DNA of 6,135 bases from Candidatus Poseidoniales archaeon (lineage in GTDB: Archaea; Thermoplasmatota; Poseidoniia; Poseidoniales; Thalassarchaeaceae), in assembly GCA_022447885.1 (NCBI GenBank), contig JAKUTA010000077.1, forward strand, positions 1-6,135. The letters are read 5' to 3'. Positions 1 through 5,905 of the stretch are shown here, piece by piece. Made by a program: the position numbers and the translations under genes. Position 1 is the first letter of the stretch. Every line of letters starts with the position of its first letter. The notes below the pieces were generated by a model, which made no database searches, had not been told where the DNA came from, and saw only the letters and a list, made by a program, of their open reading frames with translations.

Positions 1-3000
1 TGCGGCTGTTGCACCATTCCACCCGCGACCTGTTGCTGCTACGGGCTGCGCCTGCGCCTGAGGTGCCACAGCCTGCACCTGTTGCTCCGCGGGAGCCTGT
101 TCCACCTCATCCTCGTCCTCATCGTCGTAGTACTCGTCGTCGTATCGGCGCCGACGGCGTTGGATGAGGGCGACCATGGAGATGATGAAGATCATGAACA
201 GCAGGCCGACAGCCGCGGCGACGATCGGCAGGCCTGCTTCAGGGATGACATAGCCGAAGACGACGAATTCGTCTGGCTCTTCGACCGGAATATCGAGCAC
301 CATGAGCACCGAGTGTCCCCACACCTGCTCTCCGTCTCCATCGTGCACGGTCATCAGCATCGGGTTAAGCGGGGAATCGTCCGGAGCTGTCAGTTCGCAA
401 TCCCACCTCAACACTCTCGGATTTTCCGCGCTCGCGGCTGGGATGACCAGGATCCACCCCCCCGCCACCTCCGGCTGGCTGCAGGTGACGCTCCAGAGGG
501 ATGCATCGTCGAACTTGAACTTCAACTCCTCCGTGAACGAGGAGTGGCTGGTGACATTCACCTTGAACAGCATCCTCTGGCCTGGAGAGATCGGTTTGGA
601 GGCATCGAGCGAGTGCTCGAACGCGAGGTCCCTGTGCCAGGCGACGGCGACAGTGAGGGTGCGCACCACCACCTGCGGCTCACCCGCCTCGTCAGCCCCC
701 CCTTCCAGGGTGAAGTTGAACGCGATCTGCGTGCCGACCGGCACATCCCTGCCGATGGTGATGATCGCCACCAGCGACAGGTCTCTCTGCGGAGGCAGCG
801 GGGTAGCCATCCACTCACCGAGATTCATGGTCAGGCCACCGTTCGAGATGGTCGCGTGCACGCCTGGGTGCAGGATGTCAGCGGTAACCCTGATGCGCAG
901 TTCCCCATCGTAGGCGTTCCCGTCGTTGCGCACGCTAAAACCGAGCACGTGCATGCTGTCCGTCCGCACGTTGAGGTGCGACTCCTCGAGTTCGGTGAGC
1001 CACGGACGCACCACCCGCTTGGTGAGGATCTCGAAGGCATGGGAGTTGTCGCTCTGGTTGTTGTCGCTGCCCTCCATCGGCGCGATGCTCACGGTCAGTT
1101 CGAACGACTGGCTGGCATCCTCGCTTCCCGGGACTTGGATCACGACATCGAACTGGGCGACATGCAATCCCTCGTATTCCGGGCTGAGCGAGATGGGTCC
1201 GGACAGATTCACCCCTTCCAGCAGCAACCACCAGCTCCACCCCAGAGGGAGTCCTGATACCGACACGACCACGTGATCAGGCCCGTTGCCGCCGTTCTCG
1301 ACCTCGAACCGGAAGGCGGTGTTGCCAGACGGCTCGACCTCGGTGGGGATGTCGATGGGTGTCAATATCAGGTCGTGGTTCATCACCACCCTGACGCCGC
1401 TGAACGAGGTGCTGGCAGCCTCGTATCCCGAGATCTGGCTGATGGCGGTTGGCAGCAGGATGGGGGCCGGGTCGCCAGCTTGTGCATTGAGAGGGGCGGT
1501 GACGGTCACCATCAGTTGGCCGCTCTCACCCGAGCGGACCACAAGCGTGGTCATCATCGGTAGCGAGATGTTCCAGCCACGCATCCCTGATTCCTCGAGG
1601 GTGAACGCGAACGTGTCCTGACTCGATGCATTGTTCCACACGGTGAATGGCACCTCGACTGATTCACCCGGATCCACCAACCAACCCCCGACCGGAATGT
1701 TGCTTGGGTCGACACCGACCGAAGCATCGGAGACCATCGAGGCTGTCAGGTTGAGCCGTATTGAGTCCGTCACGCTGGAGTCCGCCTGGCTGGTGGCGAT
1801 GAGGTCGATGACGGCTTGCTGACCGGGAAGTGCGCTCGCCGGGATGCTCGCAGCCAGCAGCACGGTCGCAGTCATCAGGGGTGGGAGGGTGACGCTCGTC
1901 TGCTGGTTGCCGGAGATGGTGAAACTCCAGTTGTCCCAGGTGATGATGTCGGCGGCGGTGAGGACGAAGGTGTCGGAACCGTCACCGGCGTTGGTCAGGT
2001 TGACGGAGAACTCGCAGGTGTCACCCGGCAGACAGTAGAAGGAAGAGGCAGAAGGCTGCCATTCAGGGATGTAATCGGGGTCCACGATGGTGGTCACCTG
2101 CACCGAGGCGGTCGTGGGTTGGTTCTGCTGTGAAGTGACAGTGACGGTCGCCGTCTGCGAACCGGTGGGGGCGCCCGCTGCTGGTTGGATCTGCACGCGG
2201 AAGTTGAGGCTCTGCCCCGGGTCGAGTTCCAGCGCCATTCCTGGCAGGATGGTCGAGCCGGACATGTGCACGAACTGGGAGTCCCAGCCAGCGGGAAGCC
2301 CGGATACTGTTGGCAGGAACTCATCTGTGAGATTCCCGTCATTGGTGATTGTCAACTGATGGTCCGACCAGTGACCTCGCCGTGCATGGCCGTCGAGACC
2401 CTTGCTCAGGCTGACACCGAACTCCTCCGGCCAGACGACCTCGTCGTAGACGAACACAATATCCTCAACCCAGTATCCAGCACCATGGTTGGTTGCGTCG
2501 GAGAGGAAGCGCATGCGGAACTGCGTCTGGAAGGAGAGCAGGTTCGCCGGCACGGCGAATCCAGGTGTCATGAATCCCCCGCTGGGGCTATTCACATCGT
2601 TGCTGATCACCCAACTGGTTCCGTCCGTCAGGTCGTCGTCCGGTGAGCCTGTGAATGACAACCCTCCTCCATGGGTGTTGCTCCATCCCCCCGCTCCTCC
2701 CCATTCGATGAGGATTCCATCGTTGGCGTCACCGACCGACCCTGTGTAGAAGAATCCGAGTTTAGGATAGGTGTTAGGGTTCGGGTGAGCGTTGCGGAGG
2801 TCCAGCACCGGGCTGGTCAAGGATTTGTCCCAACTCGCACCATATGTGCTGCTGCTACCGGCGGTGCCGACATGGAATGCCTCTCCACTCAAGGTGGCAG
2901 CGCTGTCCACCATCCAGTTGGGGTCGAATGACCACAGGCCTTGGCTGTCACAGTTGTCGTACAGCTGGCCGATGGTGAGGTGGCGTGAGCGAGCGTCATT

Positions 3001-3513
3001 GCCGGTGTTGTCGTCAGTAGGATGCAGAGTGGTGGCGATCAACGTGTGATTCCCGCCGTAATGTGGGACCCAGACATGCGATACCGTGGCGGAATCCGAG
3101 GCAGCGATCGAGGGCACGTTCACAGAGGTGTTGAGGATCTCGAAGTCCTGGTATTCATTGTGCTGCACCACGATACGCAGCGCGAATCCCCCTGACGCGG
3201 TGTTGCCTTGATTGCTGATGGTGACTGAAATGCGTTGTGATTTGTTCAGCATCCCATCGATGACATAGAGGTCAACGGGGCGGGTGAATCCGGCCCCGGA
3301 GGGGTCATGACTGGAGAGCAGACGGTACTTCGACTCGTCAGAGGACGAAGTGTATTCGAGGTCGAATCCGGAGGGGTAGACATCGATTCCACTCGCCCTG
3401 CCCACTGTATGGTCAACTCCCGTTTCGGCGAGTTCAGGAACAACTGCAGACCATGAGGCGAACAGCATCAGCGCCGCGAACAGGGCGGCACGGGCAAGGG
3501 GGACACAGCGCAT
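1..3513 (-). CDS. Large exported multi-domain surface protein with C-terminal membrane anchor (3' end outside window)
   Basis: I translated the minus strand by hand and found 1171 codons from the ATG at 3513-3511 to the left edge without a stop. Residues 1 to about 27 form a signal peptide (basic start, then ALFAALMLFASWSA). Residues about 75-182 look like a CARDB beta-sandwich (NQGNTASGGF, then VWVPHYGGNHTL, ending DDNTGND). Residues about 184-358 look like a MAM or M6-peptidase-associated jelly roll, ending GYWVEDIVFVYD. About six NEW3/Ig-like repeats follow to residue 1080, with motifs such as NDGNLTDEF and GLPAGWD. Cys494/500 and Cys1011/1039 could form disulfides. Residues about 1092-1117 are a membrane helix, followed by five arginines and an acidic, then Gln/Ala/Pro-rich, tail. 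No catalytic motif is visible, so an adhesive, binding or structural surface role is inferred. The gene lies 69 bases after the 277-residue membrane protein and is probably co-transcribed. The frame and topology are certain; domain family names are pattern-based. Confidence 0.9.
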   Translation of the reverse strand, partial: MRCVPLARAALFAALMLFASWSAVVPELAETGVDHTVGRASGIDVYPSGFDLEYTSSSDESKYRLLSSHDPSGAGFTRPVDLYVIDGMLNKSQRISVTISNQGNTASGGFALRIVVQHNEYQDFEILNTSVNVPSIAASDSATVSHVWVPHYGGNHTLIATTLHPTDDNTGNDARSRHLTIGQLYDNCDSQGLWSFDPNWMVDSAATLSGEAFHVGTAGSSSTYGASWDKSLTSPVLDLRNAHPNPNTYPKLGFFYTGSVGDANDGILIEWGGAGGWSNTHGGGLSFTGSPDDDLTDGTSWVISNDVNSPSGGFMTPGFAVPANLLSFQTQFRMRFLSDATNHGAGYWVEDIVFVYDEVVWPEEFGVSLSKGLDGHARRGHWSDHQLTITNDGNLTDEFLPTVSGLPAGWDSQFVHMSGSTILPGMALELDPGQSLNFRVQIQPAAGAPTGSQTATVTVTSQQNQPTTASVQVTTIVDPDYIPEWQPSASSFYCLPGDTCEFSVNLTNAGDGSDTFVLTAADIITWDNWSFTISGNQQTSVTLPPLMTATVLLAASIPASALPGQQAVIDLIATSQADSSVTDSIRLNLTASMVSDASVGVDPSNIPVGGWLVDPGESVEVPFTVWNNASSQDTFAFTLEESGMRGWNISLPMMTTLVVRSGESGQLMVTVTAPLNAQAGDPAPILLPTAISQISGYEAASTSFSGVRVVMNHDLILTPIDIPTEVEPSGNTAFRFEVENGGNGPDHVVVSVSGLPLGWSWWLLLEGVNLSGPISLSPEYEGLHVAQFDVVIQVPGSEDASQSFELTVSIAPMEGSDNNQSDNSHAFEILTKRVVRPWLTELEESHLNVRTDSMHVLGFSVRNDGNAYDGELRIRVTADILHPGVHATISNGGLTMNLGEWMATPLPPQRDLSLVAIITIGRDVPVGTQIAFNFTLEGGADEAGEPQVVVRTLTVAVAWHRDLAFEHSLDASKPISPGQRMLFKVNVTSHSSFTEELKFKFDDASLWSVTCSQPEVAGGWILVIPAASAENPRVLRWDCELTAPDDSPLNPMLMTVHDGDGEQVWGHSVLMVLDIPVEEPDEFVVFGYVIPEAGLPIVAAAVGLLFMIFIISMVALIQRRRRRYDDEYYDDEDEDEVEQAPAEQQVQAVAPQAQAQPVAATGRGWNGATAA

Positions 3514-3582
3514 ACTGACCTTACGAACCGGAGTTCTATCTTTATCAACGAATTGGTCGGCCAAGGGGAATCTATGATTCAC
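3514..3582 (-). other. Short intergenic gap, in frame and free of stops
   Basis: The 69 bases between the TAG of the 277-residue gene and the ATG of the surface-protein gene hold exactly 23 sense codons in the shared frame. Read on the minus strand they contain an AT-rich GATAAAGATAG at about 3550-3540, roughly 30 bases before the ATG. It could be a weak TATA box giving a nearly leaderless transcript. AAGGTCA at 3522-3516 is a poor Shine-Dalgarno match. I see no terminator hairpin. An operon with or without an internal promoter fits equally well. Confidence 0.35.
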
Positions 3583-4416
3583 CTAGGCCGTTTCTTCAGC
3601 ATGCTCTGACGCTTCCGCCAGTGCAGCATCCCGACCTCGCTTCTCCGCCTTCTCCTTCAGCCGGCTGCCGTAGTAGAATCCCAGTGGTAGCAGAAGCACC
3701 AGGGAGAGGCATCCGAGCAACGCCGTGAGCGACCAGAATCCCTCGGTGACCGGGTCCAGCTTGAACGGTTCGATGTCCAATAAGTCGTGATTGACGACAG
3801 TCATGGTCACCGTGACGTCAGCAGGGTCGATGTCGTTGTCAGCTCGCAGAACGATGCGCCAGGTGACGGTGTTGTCAGCGGCGGCGATCATCTTCTCGAC
3901 CTCCACCCGCGCCACAGTTTCATTCACTGCTCTGAGTGAGCCGATTCCGGAGAGCGGCAGCTCGTCGTCGAGCAGCCCGCGCAGACGTGTCAACCCCTCA
4001 TCATCCGGGGTGGCAGTGTGGGTGAAGGAGAGGTCGCAGGTGTTGACGATCTCGAAGTCGTCATTGGGGGCGAGGCAGTTGAACATGCCCGACTCCCATT
4101 TGACCAACGCAGGATGACTCCACCACCGCTGCCCTCCTGAGGTGACCTCGAGTTCCCCATCCGCAGACATTCCTTCGACGCTGAAGTTAACCCAGGTGAA
4201 TGCTCCAGTCACCTCTGCGATGAACACCACTGTTCCATCTCCCGAGTCCTGCTGCGCCAGTTGTACATCCAGTTCCTCGTTACTCGTGGTGTAGAGATAG
4301 TACTCAGAATCGAGACTGGCCGAGTAGACAGCATAACCGAGCACGATGATGAGAGTCAATCCGAGGCCAATGAGGGTGCGCAACATGTTCGGATTACGCG
4401 CAATCGACTTCTGCAT
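3583..4416 (-). CDS. Unrecognised 277-residue protein with two transmembrane segments
   Basis: I do not recognise this family. A short basic start (MQKSIARNPN) precedes a hydrophobic helix at residues about 13-33, which suits an uncleaved N-in anchor. Residues about 34-226 would lie outside the membrane and look beta-rich, with two cysteines (114 and 127) spaced for a disulfide and NFS and NET glycosylation sequons. A second helix covers residues about 227-249, followed by a charged, Lys/Glu/Ala-rich cytoplasmic tail ending AEETA. The start at 4416 is the first ATG; Met11 (ATG at 4386) is an alternative that keeps the first helix. The gene is divergent from the ribosomal operon and lies upstream of the giant surface protein in the same direction, so the two may work together at the cell surface (inference). 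It ends in TAG, the only TAG terminator visible here; the other four complete genes end in TGA. The codons after it stay open into the next gene. Confidence 0.85.
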   Translation of the reverse strand: MQKSIARNPNMLRTLIGLGLTLIIVLGYAVYSASLDSEYYLYTTSNEELDVQLAQQDSGDGTVVFIAEVTGAFTWVNFSVEGMSADGELEVTSGGQRWWSHPALVKWESGMFNCLAPNDDFEIVNTCDLSFTHTATPDDEGLTRLRGLLDDELPLSGIGSLRAVNETVARVEVEKMIAAADNTVTWRIVLRADNDIDPADVTVTMTVVNHDLLDIEPFKLDPVTEGFWSLTALLGCLSLVLLLPLGFYYGSRLKEKAEKRGRDAALAEASEHAEETA

Positions 4417-4509
4417 CGATCTCTTCGACCCCTTGAATCTGCTTCAATCTATGCTCTTAGTCACGTGGATTGGATGATTCGTGGTTGACTCGATTTCTCA
4501 TCAGGTTAA

Positions 4510-4529
4510 GCGCCCCCCTAAGGGGGCGC
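4510..4529. repeat. Perfect GC-rich inverted repeat, 8 bp arms with CTAA loop
   Basis: Bases 4510-4517 (GCGCCCCC) pair perfectly with 4522-4529 (GGGGGCGC) around the loop CTAA. It ends seven bases before the TATA box of the ribosomal operon. No gene on either strand ends here, so it is badly placed for a terminator. An operator or other protein-binding dyad controlling one or both divergent promoters is the better guess. The repeat is seen directly; the role is inference. Confidence 0.6.
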
Positions 4530-4530
4530 A

Positions 4531-4543
4531 TCAGCGTTAAATA
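4531..4543 (+). promoter_or_regulatory. Archaeal BRE/TATA promoter of the ribosomal operon
   Basis: TTAAATA at 4537-4543 is a good archaeal TATA box, with TCAGCG at 4531-4536 in the BRE position. Archaeal transcription usually starts about 25 bases downstream of the box centre, which would be near 4565-4568. That leaves a leader of roughly 11-14 bases before the S19e ATG at 4579, enough for the GGTG at 4570-4573. It is the strongest promoter signal in the window. Confidence 0.65.
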
Positions 4544-4578
4544 CCGAGTGTGGGTCGCCATCGACGCTCGGTGTCCAT

Positions 4579-5049
4579 ATGACCACGTTCCACGACGTTC
4601 CCGCCGACCTGCTCATCCCCGCGCTCGCCGAGCGACTGGTGGAGGCCGGAGCTGTGAGCAGGCCGGAATGGGCCGACCATGTGAAGACCGGAGTCCACCG
4701 TGAGCGGCCCCCTGAACACTCCGATTGGTGGGAGGTCCGCGCTGCCGCTATTCTGCGCAAGATCGGCCTGCTGGGTCCTGTTGGAGTCAACCATCTCGCT
4801 CAGGCTTTCGGGGGCTCGCGCGACCGTGGCGCCAATCCCGACCGTTAGCGTGCGGGGAGTCGCCAAATCATTCGCAGCCTACTGCAACAACTCGAGCCTG
4901 CGGGCTTGATCTACCAGCAGATGAACGCACCTGCGACTGTGAAGCTCGGACGTAACCTGACCAGCGAGGGGCACCGGCTTCTCGATCAGGTCGCCAGCGC
5001 CGTTCGGCCGCAGGCGGAGGAACTGTACGCGGGCTTGGGGAAGTACTGA
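4579..5049 (+). CDS. rps19e: 30S ribosomal protein S19e, interrupted by an in-frame TAG at codon 90
   Basis: S19e is a small-subunit protein of archaeal and eukaryotic ribosomes, with a winged-helix-like fold. The frame from the ATG at 4579 gives 156 codons before TGA at 5047-5049, the normal family length. The first 89 residues carry family signatures: YDVPAD-like FHDVPAD, PEWADHVKTGVHRERPPE, DWWEVRAAAILRKI, GPVGV and FGGSRDRG. Codon 90 (4846-4848) is TAG. The same frame continues with RAGSRQIIRSLLQQLEPAGL, the expected S19e core, then LTSEGHRLLDQVA and a Lys-Tyr end. No base is gained or lost, so this is a single-codon change, not a frameshift. GGTG at 4570-4573 is a short Shine-Dalgarno site. 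It is the first gene of the rightward operon. Sequencing error, recent mutation, or suppression/recoding of TAG could explain the stop; a dead gene would be surprising for a core ribosomal protein. Confidence 0.93.
4846..4848 (+). other. In-frame amber codon inside S19e
   Basis: The TAG lies between NPDR and RAGSRQIIR. Recalled S19e sequences (human PSHF-SRGS, Pyrococcus PERF-YKAG, haloarchaeal PEKR-ADGS) have one ordinary residue here, aromatic in some and basic in others. The position is variable, so the intended amino acid cannot be read off. No strong RNA structure follows: the best nearby stem is 4 bp at 4895-4906. Confidence 0.9.
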
Positions 5050-5062
5050 ACGCTGGTGATTC

Positions 5063-5071
5063 GAGGTGATC
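5063..5071 (+). promoter_or_regulatory. Strong Shine-Dalgarno site of the PDCD5-family gene
   Basis: GAGGTGATC matches the complement of the archaeal 16S rRNA 3' end almost perfectly. The end of GAGGTGA lies two bases before the ATG at 5072 and eight before the ATG at 5078. Other genes here use a gap of five or six, so 5078 is favoured. The GTG at 5066 lies inside the site and cannot be the start. Confidence 0.8.
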
Positions 5072-5077
5072 ATGAGC

Positions 5078-5431
5078 ATGTCCTCCGATGATGAACTGGC
5101 TCATCTGCGCGACGCGCGCAAGCAGGAACTCGTCGAGGAGATCCAGCGTCAGGCGGAAGCACAGGTGGAGGCGGAGGAACAGCAGGCGGAGGCTCAACAG
5201 GAGGTGGAGCACCTCACTGAGTTGATGCGCACCATCCTGACGCCCGACGCCCGGCAGCGACTTGCACGCGTCGAACTCGCATACCCGGAACTCGCACTCA
5301 TTGTCAAGCAGCATCTGGCTGCGTTGTCGGGTGAGGAAAGGATTGCAGTTCCAGTTGATGATGAGATGTTGAAGCGCATCTTGGCTGGGCTGTCGGATGA
5401 CCGACGCGAGACTTCGATCCGCAGACTCTGA
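5078..5431 (+). CDS. DNA-binding protein of the PDCD5 (TFAR19) family
   Basis: This is the archaeal homologue of human programmed cell death protein 5, a small helical protein reported to bind nucleic acid; its exact archaeal role is unclear. From the ATG at 5078 it has 117 residues, normal for the family. The start MSSDDELAHLRDARKQEL matches the usual acidic N-terminal helix. Residues about 17-50 are a highly charged Glu/Gln/Ala helix or coiled coil. The conserved core follows: RTILTPDARQRLARVELAYPELA, then VKQHLAAL, the DDEMLKRIL helix and the basic end RRETSIRRL. The gene sits between S19e and L39e, an order familiar in Euryarchaeota, which links it to ribosome supply. Its TGA stop overlaps the next gene's ribosome-binding site by two bases, which suggests coupled translation. 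ATG 5072 would add two residues. Confidence 0.92.
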   Translation: MSSDDELAHLRDARKQELVEEIQRQAEAQVEAEEQQAEAQQEVEHLTELMRTILTPDARQRLARVELAYPELALIVKQHLAALSGEERIAVPVDDEMLKRILAGLSDDRRETSIRRL

Positions 5432-5436
5432 GGTGA
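5430..5436 (+). promoter_or_regulatory. Shine-Dalgarno site of L39e overlapping the PDCD5 stop codon
   Basis: GAGGTGA sits five bases before the ATG at 5442 and shares its first two bases with the TGA at 5429-5431. It settles the L39e start at 5442: an upstream ATG in the same frame at 5397 lies inside the PDCD5 gene and has no such site. Confidence 0.8.
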
Positions 5437-5441
5437 ATGAG

Positions 5442-5597
5442 ATGGCACGACACAAACCGAATGCGAAGAAGAAGCGTCTGATGAAGGTGACCAATCGAAA
5501 CCGCCGGGTTCCTGTCTGGGTGATGCTCAAGACCGCTCGCAAGACCACCACGCACCCGAAGCGGCACACTTGGAGACGCAGCAAACTGCAGAGGTGA
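5442..5597 (+). CDS. rpl39e: 50S ribosomal protein L39e
   Basis: L39e is one of the smallest large-subunit proteins of archaea and eukaryotes and lies along the peptide exit tunnel. The 51-residue product matches the family in length and sequence: MARHKPNAKKKRLMKVTNRN at the start, then RRVPVWVMLKT, and the typical ending in which HPKRHTWRRSKL resembles the family's NPKRRHWRRSKLK. It is very basic, as expected for a peptide threaded through rRNA. The start is fixed by the GAGGTGA site five bases upstream and by family length. The frame upstream of 5442 is open to 5397, but the 15 extra residues are not L39e-like. The TGA stop forms the end of the L31e ribosome-binding site, so the two genes are probably translated in a coupled way. 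Confidence 0.97.
   Translation: MARHKPNAKKKRLMKVTNRNRRVPVWVMLKTARKTTTHPKRHTWRRSKLQR
5591..5597 (+). promoter_or_regulatory. Shine-Dalgarno site of L31e containing the L39e stop codon
   Basis: GAGGTGA here ends with the L39e TGA itself (5595-5597), six bases before the L31e ATG at 5604. An ATG at 5600 is only two bases away and in another frame, so 5604 is the start. Confidence 0.8.
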
Positions 5598-5603
5598 GCA
5601 TGA

Positions 5604-5900
5604 ATGGCAGAACTAAAGTTGTTCCATGGCACGCGCCATTACACGATCCCCCTCCGGGCAGCCTGGCACGTTCCACGTACCAAGCGCGCTGCACGAGCGA
5701 TCACCGAGGTGAGGAATTTCGTTTCCCGGCACATGAAGGTGCAGGATGACGAGCAGATCTGGATCGAGGAGGCCATCAATCACACCATCTGGAGTCGTGG
5801 CATCCAGAAACCCCCACGCAGGATCCACATCGTGGTCACCCGTGAGGAAGGCTTCCCCATTGAAGTGAAGCTGGACGTGGACAAGTATGCAGGGAGCTGA
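5604..5900 (+). CDS. rpl31e: 50S ribosomal protein L31e
   Basis: L31e is a large-subunit protein specific to archaea and eukaryotes, located near the exit of the peptide tunnel. The 98-residue product fits the family throughout: RHYTIPLRAAWHVPRTKRA near the start, ARAITEVRNFVSRHMKV as the central helix, and the hallmark INHTIWSRGIQKPPRRIHI followed by a final strand region ending VDKYAGS. The start at 5604 follows GAGGTGA by six bases. Only six bases separate the L39e stop from this start, and L39e-L31e is a conserved archaeal pair. The TGA stop at 5898-5900 is again the end of a Shine-Dalgarno-like string for the next gene. Nothing unusual is seen in the protein. Confidence 0.97.
   Translation: MAELKLFHGTRHYTIPLRAAWHVPRTKRAARAITEVRNFVSRHMKVQDDEQIWIEEAINHTIWSRGIQKPPRRIHIVVTREEGFPIEVKLDVDKYAGS
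5893..5900 (+). promoter_or_regulatory. Shine-Dalgarno-like site of the S17e-like gene containing the L31e stop codon
   Basis: GGAGCTGA differs from GGAGGTGA by one base, ends in the L31e TGA, and lies five bases before the ATG at 5906. Spacing and layout match the L39e and L31e sites, which supports 5906 as the start. Confidence 0.65.
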
Positions 5901-5905
5901 GCAGC

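Larger units (their letters stand above)
4417..4578. promoter_or_regulatory. Divergent intergenic control region
   Basis: These 162 bases separate two genes transcribed away from each other, so they should carry both promoters. The rightward promoter and a palindrome are listed separately. For the leftward gene the only TATA-like string I see on the minus strand is GCATAGATT at about 4454-4446, some 30-37 bases before its ATG; this is weak. No gene, tRNA or other RNA is evident. Confidence 0.6.

Noticed and set aside
82..1257. Open frame of 391 codons on the plus strand
   Set aside because: It is antisense to the surface-protein gene, has low-complexity His/Arg/Asp-rich content and no recognisable domain; the opposite strand gives a clean signal peptide, repeated domains and a membrane anchor.
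4510..4529. Palindrome as a transcription terminator
   Set aside because: No gene on either strand ends near it; both flanking genes start nearby and point away.
4579..4848. Short S19e-like gene of 89 codons ending at TAG
   Set aside because: The same frame continues with the conserved C-terminal half of S19e to the normal family length, so the TAG is internal and not the natural end.
4846..4863. Frameshift as the cause of the S19e interruption
   Set aside because: The sequences before and after the TAG are in the same frame and the residue count across the join fits the family.
4895..4906. Small stem (AGCC/GGCT) downstream of the S19e TAG as a recoding element
   Set aside because: Only 4 bp, about 47 bases from the TAG, within ordinary conserved coding sequence; expected by chance.
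5397..5441. Upstream ATG extension of L39e
   Set aside because: The extra 15 residues are not part of L39e, overlap the PDCD5 gene and lack a ribosome-binding site; GAGGTGA points to 5442.
4868..5632. Open frame of 254 codons on the minus strand
   Set aside because: It is antisense to S19e, PDCD5, L39e and the start of L31e, all clearly coding on the plus strand.
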